A stretch of 64,000 nucleotides of DNA from Streptomyces sp. MJM8645 (GTDB taxonomy: Bacteria; Actinomycetota; Actinomycetes; Streptomycetales; Streptomycetaceae). The DNA lies in contig NZ_LJJF01000001.1 of NCBI RefSeq assembly GCF_001625365.1, forward strand, positions 124,001 to 188,000. The letters run 5' to 3'. Below are positions 33,496-42,410 of this stretch, piece after piece. The notes below the pieces were generated by a model. That model was not told the origin of the DNA and did not search any database. It saw only the letters and a program-made list of their open reading frames with translations. How positions within the stretch are numbered: the first letter of the stretch is position 1; every line of letters begins with the position of its first letter. The translations under genes were made by a program, and so were the position numbers.

Positions 33496-33858
33496 ATGAC
33501 GACGGCCGACCAGGACGGGTGGGACGGCCCCGACCCCGCCCGCCTGTACGTGATCACCCGCGGCCGCAGCGGCCCGGCCGGACCGGGCGTCTTCGACCTG
33601 GTCACCCTGATCGTCTCCCGCGCGGAGCCGACGCCCACCATGCAGCCCGAGCACGCGGCCATCCTGCGGCTGTGCCGCTCGCCGCTCTCGGTGGCGGAGG
33701 TCTCCGCCTACCTCGAACTGCCCACCAGCGTCGTCACCGTGCTGCTGGCGGACCTGCTCGACGACGGGCGGATCGAGGCCCGCGCCGCCGTCCCCAAGGC
33801 GGAACTTCCCGACCGTGCCCTGTTGGAGGCGGTGATCCATGGACTTCAAAGGCTCTGA
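33496..33858 (+). CDS. cvnC: DUF742 protein of the conservon (CvnC)
   Basis: A 120-aa DUF742 protein: LYVITRGR, FDLVTLIVSR, EHAAILRLCRSPLSVAEVSAYL and the winged-helix part TSVVTVLLADLLDDGRIEAR. It overlaps cvnD by 20 nt. Its role in the conservon complex is as an accessory DNA- or protein-binding subunit. Confidence 0.9.
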   Translation: MTTADQDGWDGPDPARLYVITRGRSGPAGPGVFDLVTLIVSRAEPTPTMQPEHAAILRLCRSPLSVAEVSAYLELPTSVVTVLLADLLDDGRIEARAAVPKAELPDRALLEAVIHGLQRL

Positions 33859-34456
33859 CACGGTGGTCGGGCCGGCCGCCTCGGACCTGCTGCCGGACTC
33901 CGTCGCGATGGCGGTCAAGGTGGTGATCGTGGGCGGCTTCGGCGTCGGCAAGACGACGCTGGTCGGCTCGGTCAGCGAGATCCGCCCGCTGACCACCGAG
34001 GAGACCATGACCCAGGCCGGGGTCGGCGTGGACGACCCCACCGGGGTCGAACGCAAGACCTCCACCACGGTGGCGATGGACTTCGGCCGGATCAGCATCA
34101 GCGACCAGCTCGTGCTGTACGTGTTCGGCACCCCCGGGCAGGAGCGGTTCTGGTTCCTCTGGAACGGCCTGTTCGAGGGCGCCCTGGGCGCGGTGGTGCT
34201 GGTGGACACCCGCCGGCTGGAGGTCAGCTTCGAGGTGATCGGGCGGCTGGAGGACCGCGGCGTGCCCTTCGTGGTGGCCGTCAACGACTTCCCGGAGGCG
34301 CCGGCGCACCCGGTCGACGAGTTGCGGGCCGCCCTCGACCTGCCGCCCGAGGTGCCGATCGTGGCCTGCGACGCACGCAGCCGCGAGTCCAGCCGGGACA
34401 CCCTGATGACCCTGATGCGGTACCTGTACGAGCTCGCGGCCCCGACCGCCCGCTGA
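33839..34456 (+). CDS. cvnD: Ras-like GTPase of the conservon (CvnD)
   Basis: A 205-aa small GTPase with P-loop GGFGVGKTTL, switch I region TTEETMTQAGVGVDD, G3 motif GTPGQERF, G4 motif AVNDF in place of the canonical NKxD, and a G5-like ACDAR. It is the GTP-binding switch of the conservon, interacting with CvnB. A 14-bp tandem duplication covers its stop codon. Confidence 0.93.
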   Translation: MDFKGSDTVVGPAASDLLPDSVAMAVKVVIVGGFGVGKTTLVGSVSEIRPLTTEETMTQAGVGVDDPTGVERKTSTTVAMDFGRISISDQLVLYVFGTPGQERFWFLWNGLFEGALGAVVLVDTRRLEVSFEVIGRLEDRGVPFVVAVNDFPEAPAHPVDELRAALDLPPEVPIVACDARSRESSRDTLMTLMRYLYELAAPTAR

Positions 34457-34471
34457 CGACCGCCCGTTGAC
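34444..34471. repeat. 14-bp tandem duplication containing the cvnD stop codon
   Basis: GACCGCCCGCTGAC (34444-34457) and GACCGCCCGTTGAC (34458-34471) differ at one base. The TGA in the first copy is the cvnD stop; the second copy holds another TGA one unit later. Confidence 0.7.
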
Positions 34472-34566
34472 CGGGCCAGCCATGCCCGCCCGCGCGCCCC
34501 GCCGACCGAACCCCCCGGCCGAACCCCCCGTCCGCCCCGCCGACCCCACCCGACCCCGGAGAGCCC

Positions 34567-36036
34567 GTGAGCACCCCGTTCCCCGACGATGCCGCCCCCA
34601 CCCCGCCGCCCGGCTGCCCGGCCCACGGGCACGCCCTCGAACCGTTCGGCCCCGGCGGCGTCCGGCGCCTGTACGGGCCGGAGGCCGAGGCCGACCCGGC
34701 GGGCCTGTACGAGAAGCTGCGCGCCGAGCACGGCGAGGTGGCCCCGGTCCTGCTGCACGGGGACCTCCCGGCCTGGCTGATCCTCGGCCACGGCGCGAAC
34801 ATCACCGCGATGCGCTCGCCGTCCCTGTTCTCCCGCGACTCCCGCCTCTGGTCGGCGTTCCGCGACGGCGACGTCCCGATGGACTCCCCGCTGATGCCGG
34901 TGATCGCCTGGCAGCCGCTGTGCGTGTTCGCGGACGGCGAGGAGCACCGGCGGCTGCGCGGCGCCGTGCTGGACGGCCTGAACCGCTTCGACCGGCGCGG
35001 CGTGCGCCGCCACGTCCGGCGGTTCACCACCGAGCTGGTGCAGGTGGTCGGGCAGACCGGCCGGGCCGAGCTGGTCACCCAGTTCGCCGAGCACCTGCCG
35101 ATGCTCGTCATGACCCAGCTGCTCGGCATGCCCGACGAGTACGGACCGCAGCTGGTGAACGCCGCCCGGGACCTGATGAAGGGCACCGAGACGGCCATCG
35201 CCAGCAACGAGTACGTGGTGGCGAGCCTGCGCCGGACGATGGCCGCCAAGCGCGAGGACCCGGGCGGCGACCTGGTCACCTGGCTGCTGGAGCACCCGGC
35301 CGGGCTGACCGACGACGAGGTGATGGAGCACCTGCGGGTGGTGCTGCTCGCCGCGAACGAGACCACCGTCAACCTGATCGCGGACACCCTGAAGATGGTG
35401 CTCACCGACCCCCGGTTCCGCGCCCACCTGTCCGGCGGTCAGATGACCCTGGGCGAGGCGCTGGACCAGGTGCTGTGGGACTCCCCGCCGATGTCGCTGG
35501 TGGCCGGCCGCTGGGCGACCGTCGACACCGAGCTGGGCGGGCAGCAGATCAGGGCCGGTGACCTGCTGCTGCTCGGACTCGCGGCCGGCAACGTCGACCC
35601 GGTCGTCCGGCCCGACCTGGCCACCCCGCTGTACGGCAACCGCTCCCACCTCTCCTTCGGCGCCGGCCCGCACGAGTGCCCCGGCCAGGACATCGGGCGC
35701 TCCGTCGCCGAGGCCGGGATCGACATCCTGCTGACCCTCCTGCCGGACCTTCGGCTCGCCGTGCCGGAGGAGGAGTTGACCTGGACCTCCGCCTGGATCT
35801 CCCGGCACCTGGTGGAGCTGCCGGTGGAGTTCACCCCGCGCGAGATCGAGCCGCACCCCGACTCCAAGCCGGTCGACGCCCCGGACCCGGCGGCCGTCAC
35901 CGCACCCGAACCCGCGCCGACGGAAGCGGTGGAGGAGGCGGAGGCGGTGGAGAAGGCGGAGGCACCGGCCGCCGTCCGGATCCCGGCGCAACGGCGCGGC
36001 TGGTGGCGGACGTTGACCGGCCTGTTCCGGCGCTGA
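34567..36036 (+). CDS. Cytochrome P450 of the conservon (CvnE-like) with long C-terminal tail
   Basis: A 489-aa bacterial class I P450. The I-helix carries VVLLAANETTVNL, and the haem-binding loop is FGAGPHECPG with ligand Cys371. P450 genes often close conservons. Unusual is the last 62 residues (35848-36033): a Pro/Ala then Glu/Ala-rich linker ending in a basic, Trp-rich amphipathic stretch RRGWWRTLTGLFRR. This could attach the enzyme to the membrane or to other conservon proteins. Redox partner and substrate are unknown. Confidence 0.9.
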   Translation: MSTPFPDDAAPTPPPGCPAHGHALEPFGPGGVRRLYGPEAEADPAGLYEKLRAEHGEVAPVLLHGDLPAWLILGHGANITAMRSPSLFSRDSRLWSAFRDGDVPMDSPLMPVIAWQPLCVFADGEEHRRLRGAVLDGLNRFDRRGVRRHVRRFTTELVQVVGQTGRAELVTQFAEHLPMLVMTQLLGMPDEYGPQLVNAARDLMKGTETAIASNEYVVASLRRTMAAKREDPGGDLVTWLLEHPAGLTDDEVMEHLRVVLLAANETTVNLIADTLKMVLTDPRFRAHLSGGQMTLGEALDQVLWDSPPMSLVAGRWATVDTELGGQQIRAGDLLLLGLAAGNVDPVVRPDLATPLYGNRSHLSFGAGPHECPGQDIGRSVAEAGIDILLTLLPDLRLAVPEEELTWTSAWISRHLVELPVEFTPREIEPHPDSKPVDAPDPAAVTAPEPAPTEAVEEAEAVEKAEAPAAVRIPAQRRGWWRTLTGLFRR

Positions 36037-36046
36037 CGAACAGTCG

Positions 36047-37726
36047 CTAGTGGCGGTCGGTGCGGGGCCGCTGCAGGGTGAAGGTGTCGACCGGGGTGAG
36101 GTCCCCGTGCGGGCCGTCGAAGGTGTAGTACGTCACCCGCATCCTGGTCAGACCGCCGCGCCGGTCGCCGGGGTCGACGTCGAAGGCCGCGAAGCCGTGG
36201 GTGTGCTGCCGGTCCTGGACGGCGGCCCACGGGGCGTCCTCGGTCAGCCACACGGACTGCCGGTACGGGGCCGGCGGGCGCGGCGCGTCCTCCAGGGCGA
36301 CGACCACCCGGCCCTTGGGCTCCCCGAACAGGTCGTCCTGGGTGGTGGCGGCGTTGCCGCCGGCGCCGATCACCATGTGGACGGTGCCGCGGCTGGTGTC
36401 GACCGTGTGGAGGTCGGTGCCGGACGGCACCGGGGTGCGGGTGTCGTTGGGCAGGGTCCCGCGGACGGGGTGGGAGCGCTCGTAGTAGTGCTCGTGGCCG
36501 CTGACCACCAGGTCGACCCCGTAGGCGTCGAACAGCGGGCCCCAGGCCTCGCGGATGCCGAGGTCGCTGCCGGCGCCGTGTTGCGAGCTGGAGATCATCG
36601 GGTGGTGCATGCAGACCACGATCCAGTCGATCGCCCGGCTGCTCCGCGCCGACCGCAACTCGCGCTCCAGCCAGCGCTGCTGGGCCCCGCCGGAGTAGCC
36701 GCGCAGATAGTGGTCGCCGCTGTCCTGGATGGCCACGTCGTCGTTGGCCAGGCTGATGAAGCGCACCGAGCCGACCGTGAAGGCGTACCACATGCCCCGG
36801 GTCTCCGCGTCGTCGGCGGCCGCGGAGTCGGGCAGTTCGAAGTAGGTCTGGTAGCCGAGGGCGCCGATCGGGCCGTTGCCGGCCTCGTTCTCGCCGTTGC
36901 CGGCGCAGGGCATCCAGGGGCGCAGCCGGGCCGAGCGGCTGTTGTTGATGAACCAGTCGGCCCAGGTCAGCGTACGGCTCTGGCCGTGCCGGCCGCTGTA
37001 GGAGGCGTAGCAGAGGTCTCCGTTGACCAGGTTGAACAGCGGGCCGACGCGTTCGACGGCGGCGACGATGTCGGCGGAGTGCGGGGTGCCGACCTGGCTG
37101 CTGGTGAACACCGGGTACTTGCCGAGCGGTGACGGCATGCCGTCGGGGAAGACCACCTGGCGGCGGAGGTTGGGGGTGGCCTGGTCCCCGAAGCTGGTGA
37201 AGGTGAAGGGCGCGCGGCCGCGCGGGGCGGTGGTGAAGGAGCCCGGCTCGGGGCTCGCACCGTCGTGGCCGGCGGTGTAGAGGTACGTGGTGGCGGGGCG
37301 CAGGCCGGTGAGGCGGGCGTGGTGGACGTACACCTCCTCCTTGCCGAGGGCGTCCCGGTAGGTGCGGGTCTGCGCCTCGACGACCCGGCCGAGGCCGCCG
37401 TCCGGTGAGCCGAGCCGGACCTGCGGGCGGCGCACGGACTGCGGGGTGATCCAGGAGACCGTCATGTCGGCGGACGGGTCGGTGCCGAACTGCAGGTGCA
37501 GCCCGCTCACGCTGGGCGCCCCGGTCCGGTGCGGGGTGGACTGGAGCAGCGGGCTCGCGGCGGGCCTCGCCGCCTCCTGGCCTGTCTCCGGGCTTGCCTC
37601 CGGGCCTGTCTCCGGGCCTGTCTCCGGGTCCGCCGCCGCGGCCGGTTGGGCGGCCGCACCGCCCGCGACCAGCGCGGCGCCGGCCGCGGATGTGCCCTTG
37701 AGAATGGACCTGCGTGCGATCGTCAT
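36047..37726 (-). CDS. Tat-exported purple-acid-phosphatase-like metallophosphoesterase, catalytic His replaced
   Basis: A 559-aa protein with a twin-arginine signal (ARRSILKG), an acidic PETG repeat linker, an N-terminal fibronectin-like PAP domain and a metallophosphatase domain. Metal motifs FGDQ, NGDLCYA, CMHHPM and GHEHYYER are present, but the usual GNHE reads GNGE (36890-36901), losing the His that assists catalysis. The ATG at 37726 follows GGAG; an upstream in-frame start would add 36 residues before the Tat signal. It may be weakly active or act by binding. Confidence 0.82.
   Translation of the reverse strand: MTIARRSILKGTSAAGAALVAGGAAAQPAAAADPETGPETGPEASPETGQEAARPAASPLLQSTPHRTGAPSVSGLHLQFGTDPSADMTVSWITPQSVRRPQVRLGSPDGGLGRVVEAQTRTYRDALGKEEVYVHHARLTGLRPATTYLYTAGHDGASPEPGSFTTAPRGRAPFTFTSFGDQATPNLRRQVVFPDGMPSPLGKYPVFTSSQVGTPHSADIVAAVERVGPLFNLVNGDLCYASYSGRHGQSRTLTWADWFINNSRSARLRPWMPCAGNGENEAGNGPIGALGYQTYFELPDSAAADDAETRGMWYAFTVGSVRFISLANDDVAIQDSGDHYLRGYSGGAQQRWLERELRSARSSRAIDWIVVCMHHPMISSSQHGAGSDLGIREAWGPLFDAYGVDLVVSGHEHYYERSHPVRGTLPNDTRTPVPSGTDLHTVDTSRGTVHMVIGAGGNAATTQDDLFGEPKGRVVVALEDAPRPPAPYRQSVWLTEDAPWAAVQDRQHTHGFAAFDVDPGDRRGGLTRMRVTYYTFDGPHGDLTPVDTFTLQRPRTDRH
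37581..37628. repeat. Four 12-bp tandem repeats coding PETG units
   Basis: CCTGTCTCCGGG and close variants, four copies, encode the P-E-T/A-G/S linker after the Tat signal of the phosphatase-like protein. Confidence 0.75.
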
Positions 37727-37873
37727 GGAGCTCCGCCTGCCGAGTGGGGGTGTCGACCCGGAGCACTGTACAGACATGTGCATGCAGAAACGATCGATAT
37801 GACGGACGGTCACCACCGGTACGACGGAGGGCATGCGTCGGCCCCGGCGGGGGTCGGGGGCTCCGCCGGGGCC

Positions 37874-37950
37874 GGGCGCAGGGAGTCGGGCGCAGGGGGT
37901 CGGGCGCAGGGCCCGGGGGTCAGGCGCCGAGAATCAGGCGCCGGGGATCA
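37874..37950. repeat. 14-bp degenerate tandem repeat running into the DUF4360 stop codon
   Basis: Units such as GGGCGCAGGGAGTC, GGGCGCAGGGGGTC, AGGCGCCGAGAATC and AGGCGCCGGGGATC run head to tail from 37874. The last one abuts the stop codon (TCA 37948-37950). Confidence 0.7.
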
Positions 37951-38586
37951 GGGGCACTGCTTCCAGGCGAGGTGGTAGACGGTGTTGATGCTGCCGTCCG
38001 TCGAGTCCATGGTCATGAAGCTGGTGGTGCTGTTCGGGTCCGAGCTGCCGGCGCCGACCCGCAGTTCGGTGTTGATGTTGAAGTTGCGCTCCTCACCGCA
38101 GGGGGCGAAGACCAGGGCGGCGACGTCGACGGTGTCGGTCGCCTGCCAGTTGTCGTCCTTGGGGCCGTTGAAGTGGTGGCTCAGCTGGGCGGTCGCGGGG
38201 TCGCCCTGGAAGTAGTAGCTGGCCTGCTGGGTGCCGCTCGCACCCTTCTCCAGGTGGGCGAAGCCGCGGTAGTCGGCGGAGGCGATCGCGTAGGTGAAGC
38301 CCTGGGGGACGTGCACCCGCAGGTTGAGCTGACAGTTCTTCCGGAAGTCGGTCGGCTTCGAGCCGACCCCCACCTGGGCGAGGTAGCTGCTGTAGGTCAC
38401 GGTGAAGGCGGTGTTGTCCGGGGAGACGGCCACGGCGGCCGTCCCCGCCGGGCAGCCGGAGCCGTTGACGGTCGCGACGTCGATGACGATCCGATCCGGC
38501 GGCGTCGGGAGCGCGCCGGCGCCGAGGGCCGGCGAGGCGAACAGGGTTGCGGCGATTCCGGTCGTGGCCAGTACACGGAGCAGCAT
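37948..38586 (-). CDS. Secreted DUF4360-domain protein
   Basis: A 212-aa exported protein. A Sec signal peptide (cleavage near ALGAGALP) precedes a DUF4360 domain recognised from GSGCPAGTAAVAVSPDNTAF, NCQLNLRVHVPQGFTYAI and SADYRGFAHLEKGA. The family is widespread in fungi and actinobacteria and has no known function; the Cys positions suggest disulfides. It is a single gene, divergent from the CapA gene. Confidence 0.85.
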   Translation of the reverse strand: MLLRVLATTGIAATLFASPALGAGALPTPPDRIVIDVATVNGSGCPAGTAAVAVSPDNTAFTVTYSSYLAQVGVGSKPTDFRKNCQLNLRVHVPQGFTYAIASADYRGFAHLEKGASGTQQASYYFQGDPATAQLSHHFNGPKDDNWQATDTVDVAALVFAPCGEERNFNINTELRVGAGSSDPNSTTSFMTMDSTDGSINTVYHLAWKQCP

Positions 38587-38688
38587 GGGCTTCCCCTTCG
38601 ATCGTCCACGGAGCCGGGGCCGGCGCGGTCACGTTCCGAGTGCGGTGACAGTCCGAGCGCGTTGGCGCTTCGAGCGCGACCCCGAAGT

Positions 38689-38704
38689 TGACATGGCTAT
38701 GTCA
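38689..38704. promoter_or_regulatory. 16-bp inverted repeat in the DUF4360/CapA divergent promoter
   Basis: TGACAT-GGCT-ATGTCA, a perfect 6-4-6 repeat, lies midway between the two divergent starts. The overlapping TTGACA suggests that a bound repressor would block a promoter. Confidence 0.45.
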
Positions 38705-38840
38705 CCACACTCGGGGCATCCGCGTACAGGGGGTGACGCGCCTCCCGGGTGACCTGCGGGCGTGGGTCCGGCGGTCCGTCGACGGGGCCTCGCATAGTCG
38801 GATGGCCAGTCACACCTTCCGATCGTGAGACGAGCCGACG

Positions 38841-40010
38841 ATGTTGCTGCCCCACCGCCGGACCGCCACCGCGGCCCTCGCCCTGTTCCTCGCCCTCCCG
38901 GGCTGCGGCGCCCCGGACACCGCCCCGCCGCCCGCCGCCACGGCGACGCCCACCGCAACCGGGCCGCGACCGTTCACCCTGGTCGCCACCGGGGACGTCC
39001 TGCCGCACACCGAGATCATCCAGCAGGCCAAGGAGGACGCCGGCGGGAGCGGATACGACTTCACCGCCATGCTCGCCGGCATCAAACCACTGGCCAGCGG
39101 CGCCGACCTGGCCATCTGCCACATGGAGACGGTCTACGGCGCCGACGGCGGACCGTACACCGGCTACCCGACCTTCAAGTCCCCGCCGCACGTCGCCCGG
39201 GCCCTCAAGGACACGGGCTACGCCTCCTGCGACACCGCCTCCAACCACACCCTCGACGACGGCCCCGCCGGGATCCGACGCACCCTCGACGCCATGGACG
39301 CCGTCGGCCTCGCCCACACCGGCTCCGCCCGGACGGCCGACGAGGCCGGCCGGCCCGCCCTGCTCCGGGCCGGCGGCGCCACCGTCGCCCACCTCGCCTA
39401 TACCTACGGGACCAATGACATCGCGCCGCCCGAGGGCCAGCCCTGGGCGGTCAACCTGATCGACCGGGACCGGATCCTCGCCGACGCGCGCGCCGCCCGG
39501 GCGGACGGCGCGGACCTCGTGGTGGTCAGCGTCCACTGGGGCACCGAGTGGCAGGACGCGCCGAACGAGCAGCAGCTCACCCTCGCCCGCGAGTTGGCCG
39601 TCGAACCGGCGCCCGGACAACCCGACATCGACCTGATCCTCGGCACCCACGCCCACATCCCGCAGGCCTACGAGAAGATCGGCGACACCTGGACGGTCTA
39701 CGGCCTCGGCGACCAGCTCGCCGGGCACATGTTCACCTACGACGGCGCCGAGGACCCGCGCGGCAACTGGAGCTCCCTCGCCCGTTTCACCGTCACCCCG
39801 CCCGCCCGGCCGGGGCTGCGCTGGACGGTGAGCCGCGCCGAGTTCGTCCCGCAGATCACCGACCTCGGGCCGCCCTACCGGGTGCTCGACCTGCGCGAGG
39901 CCGTCCGCCGCAACCCTGGCCGCGCCGACTACGCCCGCGCCCTGGAGCACATCCGCTCGGTGGTGCTCAGCCGGGACGCGGGCGCGGCGGGGCTCACCAT
40001 GGCGCCGTAA
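38841..40010 (+). CDS. CapA-family lipoprotein (metallophosphatase-like)
   Basis: A 389-aa lipoprotein with lipobox LPGC. The CapA domain opens with LVATGDVLPHTEII and contains ICHMETVYG, SCDTASNHTLDDG, SVHWGTEW and ILGTHAHIPQAYEKIG, the calcineurin-like metal motifs of CapA/PgsA proteins. Such proteins support poly-gamma-glutamate or capsule export or dephosphorylate surface substrates. No pgsBC partner genes are present, so the role here is open. Its stop codon starts a repeat array. Confidence 0.88.
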   Translation: MLLPHRRTATAALALFLALPGCGAPDTAPPPAATATPTATGPRPFTLVATGDVLPHTEIIQQAKEDAGGSGYDFTAMLAGIKPLASGADLAICHMETVYGADGGPYTGYPTFKSPPHVARALKDTGYASCDTASNHTLDDGPAGIRRTLDAMDAVGLAHTGSARTADEAGRPALLRAGGATVAHLAYTYGTNDIAPPEGQPWAVNLIDRDRILADARAARADGADLVVVSVHWGTEWQDAPNEQQLTLARELAVEPAPGQPDIDLILGTHAHIPQAYEKIGDTWTVYGLGDQLAGHMFTYDGAEDPRGNWSSLARFTVTPPARPGLRWTVSRAEFVPQITDLGPPYRVLDLREAVRRNPGRADYARALEHIRSVVLSRDAGAAGLTMAP

Positions 40011-40074
40011 GGCCGTTAAGCCGTTAAGCCGTAGGGCAGTTAAGCCGTTGGGCAGTTAAGCCGCAAGGCCGTTA
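40008..40074. repeat. Tandem repeat array joining two convergent stop codons
   Basis: GCCGTTAA-type units follow the capA TAA, then 16-bp units TTAAGCCGT(A/T)GGGCAG at 40024-40039 and 40040-40055 (15/16 identical) and a diverged copy at 40056-40071. The array ends at the TTA (40072-40074) that is the stop of the opposite-strand methyltransferase. Confidence 0.75.
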
Positions 40075-40920
40075 CGGCTTGCGGCCCAGCCCCGCGTAGG
40101 CCGCCACCTCGTGGTCGCCGAGCACCGGGCCCTCGCCCAGCTCCGGGTGCCAGCGGTTGATCAGCACCACGCCCGGGTCGTCCAGTTCCAGCCCGGCGAA
40201 GAAGCGCTCGACGCCCGCGCGGGGGCGCAGGTGGTTCTCGATTCCGGCCTCCGAGTAGCGGCGGGAGCCGATCGCGACCAGGTCTGGAATCGAGTCGGCG
40301 GTGCCGGCGGTCAGCGCGAGGAAGCTGCCGGAGGGCAGGGCGTCGACCAGCGTGCGGACCGGCGGGTGCGCGGCCTCGTCGGAGAGGAAGTGCACGATGT
40401 TGATCAGCGTCAGCGCGATCGGCCGGTCGAGGTCCAGGGTGGCGGCCACCGCGGGATCGGCGAGGAACCTCCCCGGCTCGCGCAGGTCGCCCTCGACGTA
40501 GGCGGTGCGGCCCTCGGGGGTGCTGGTGAGCAGCGCGCGCGAGTGGGCGAGCACGATCGGGTCGTTGTCGACGTACACCACCCGGCAGGACGGGTCGACG
40601 GCCTGGACGACCTCGTGCAGGTTGGGCGTGGTGGGGATGCCGGTGCCGACGTCCAGGAACTGGCGGACGCCGTGCACCTCGACCAGCCGGCGGACCATCC
40701 GGTGCATCACCGCGCGGGCCTCGACGGTGGCGGCGCGCGAGCCGGGCCACTCCCCGAGGATGCGGTCGCCGACCTCGCGGTCCACCGGGAAGTTGGTCTT
40801 GCCGCCGAGCAGGTAGTCGTAGACCCGGGCCGGGTGCGCGCGGTCGGTGCGCAGGTCCACCTGCGGCGCCTCCTCGAACCGGACCCCGGTCAGCCAGCCG
40901 TCCGGACCGCTGTTCTCCAT
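40072..40920 (-). CDS. DUF574 S-adenosyl-methionine methyltransferase
   Basis: A 282-aa enzyme of the actinobacterial DUF574 (PF04672) group. It has the characteristic ARVYDYLLGGKTNFPVDRE near residues 32-50, the SAM motif FLDVGTGIPTTPNLHEVVQ and YVDNDPIVLAHSRALL. The start is the ATG at 40920, 7 nt after AAGGG. The family is strongly amplified in Streptomyces and mostly of unknown substrate, often associated with secondary metabolism or with regulators. No partner is evident here. Confidence 0.9.
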   Translation of the reverse strand: MENSGPDGWLTGVRFEEAPQVDLRTDRAHPARVYDYLLGGKTNFPVDREVGDRILGEWPGSRAATVEARAVMHRMVRRLVEVHGVRQFLDVGTGIPTTPNLHEVVQAVDPSCRVVYVDNDPIVLAHSRALLTSTPEGRTAYVEGDLREPGRFLADPAVAATLDLDRPIALTLINIVHFLSDEAAHPPVRTLVDALPSGSFLALTAGTADSIPDLVAIGSRRYSEAGIENHLRPRAGVERFFAGLELDDPGVVLINRWHPELGEGPVLGDHEVAAYAGLGRKP

Positions 40921-40978
40921 GTCTTGCCCTTCCGCACGTTCGTTCCCGTCCCACTCAACCACAGGAGGTGATCGAACG

Positions 40979-42337
40979 TCAGCCGCTTTGGGACGGTACC
41001 CGACCGCTGCGCGCCTTGACCGCCGGAGCCCCCACGGCGGCGACGAAGGACGGCACCCGCAGGGCGGTGACGAGGCCGAGCGCCGGGCCCAGCGTGCAGA
41101 GGGTGACGTAGCCGGGGATCAGGCCGAGCCGGTGGTGGTCGTGCAGCCACTCGGCGAGCAGCGGGAAGGAGCCGCCGAACGCGGCGATGGTGGCCGCGTT
41201 GACCACGCCGAGGCCGAGGGCGCGGACCTCCGTCGGGAACAGCAGGCCGGTGAAGACGTTGAGCGTCCCGAGCACCGTCGCCACCAGCATCCCCAGCAGC
41301 ACGGCGACGAGCTGGAACGGCAGCCAGCCCTGCCGCAGCCCGATCAGCAGGACCGGGACCAGCAGCACCGGCAGCGCGAACCCGGCCCGGGCCACCGGCA
41401 GCAGGCCGAAGCGGTCGGCGGCGGCGCCGCTGAGCAGCATGGTGGCCAGCACCACCGCGAGCACCACGGTCATGAAGGAGGTCGCCTCCTCCCGGTCGAC
41501 CACCCCGTAGGCGGCGGCGTACTGCGGCAGGTAGACCAGGGCGAAGTAGTAACCGACCGTCCCGCCCAGGGTGTTGAGGAAGACGGTGAGCACCGCCCAG
41601 CGGTGCTCGCGCAGCACCCGCAGGAACGGCGGGCGGGCACCCGTCGACTCCGCCCGGGCGCGGCGGAACTCCGCGCTCTCCGGGGCCGCCCGGCGCACCC
41701 AGACGGCGGCCAGCCCGAGCAGCGCCGCGACCACGAAGGCCCAGCGCCAACCACCGTTGGTCACACCGGACTTGCCGAGGGTGTGCAGCAGCAGCGCGAG
41801 CACCCCGTAGGAGAGCAGCGAGCCGACGATGATCCCGCCGTAGGAGACCGAGCTGAACGCGAAGCGGTGCCGGGGCGGGGCCGTCTCGGTCACGTACGCG
41901 GCGACGCTGGGCGCTTCCCCGCCGAAAGCCAGCCCCTGCACCACCCGTGCGGCGACGGCCAGGACCGCCGCCCAGGCGCCGATCGTCCGCTGGTCCGGCA
42001 GCACGGCGATGCCGAGGCTGGCGGCGGCGATCACGGACATGCCGAGGGTCAGGGCGAAGCGCCGCCCCCGGGTGTCGCTGAGCCGCCCGATCAGGTACGA
42101 GCCGACCGGCCGGGCGACGAACCCGACCGCGAAGGTCGCGTACGCCCCGAGCAGGCCGCTGACCCCGCCCTTGCCGTGCCCGAAGAGGTCCGCCGCGAAG
42201 TACGGGGCGAGGACGGCGTAGATGTTCCAGTCGAAGGACTCGACCACCGAGCCCACCGTGGCGGCGGCCAACTCCCGTCGCCTCCGGCCGGCTTGCGGCT
42301 CCTCGGGCGGCGGGGTGGTTCCGGTCCGATCTGTCAT
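40979..42337 (-). CDS. MFS transporter, metabolite:H+ symporter (MHS) family
   Basis: A 452-aa 12-helix transporter. The first helix GSVVESFDWNIYAVLAPYFA carries the E-x-x-D of MHS carriers such as ProP and KgtP, followed by the motif A loop GRLSDTRGRRFAL. Substrates of the family include citrate, shikimate, alpha-ketoglutarate and betaine; none can be chosen here. The gene is 59 nt upstream of the methyltransferase, but a joint role is not obvious. Confidence 0.88.
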   Translation of the reverse strand: MTDRTGTTPPPEEPQAGRRRRELAAATVGSVVESFDWNIYAVLAPYFAADLFGHGKGGVSGLLGAYATFAVGFVARPVGSYLIGRLSDTRGRRFALTLGMSVIAAASLGIAVLPDQRTIGAWAAVLAVAARVVQGLAFGGEAPSVAAYVTETAPPRHRFAFSSVSYGGIIVGSLLSYGVLALLLHTLGKSGVTNGGWRWAFVVAALLGLAAVWVRRAAPESAEFRRARAESTGARPPFLRVLREHRWAVLTVFLNTLGGTVGYYFALVYLPQYAAAYGVVDREEATSFMTVVLAVVLATMLLSGAAADRFGLLPVARAGFALPVLLVPVLLIGLRQGWLPFQLVAVLLGMLVATVLGTLNVFTGLLFPTEVRALGLGVVNAATIAAFGGSFPLLAEWLHDHHRLGLIPGYVTLCTLGPALGLVTALRVPSFVAAVGAPAVKARSGRVPSQSG

Positions 42338-42410
42338 GGCCTCAGCATGGCACCGATCGGGGTGCCGCGGTATCGGACGCGGCGAGGTCCGCCGCCCCCG
42401 GCGGGCCGGC

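Noticed and set aside
32908..35991. 1027-codon open frame on the minus strand across the conservon
   Set aside because: Antisense to cvnB-cvnD and the P450, which have recognisable motifs and coupled starts; low-complexity translation.
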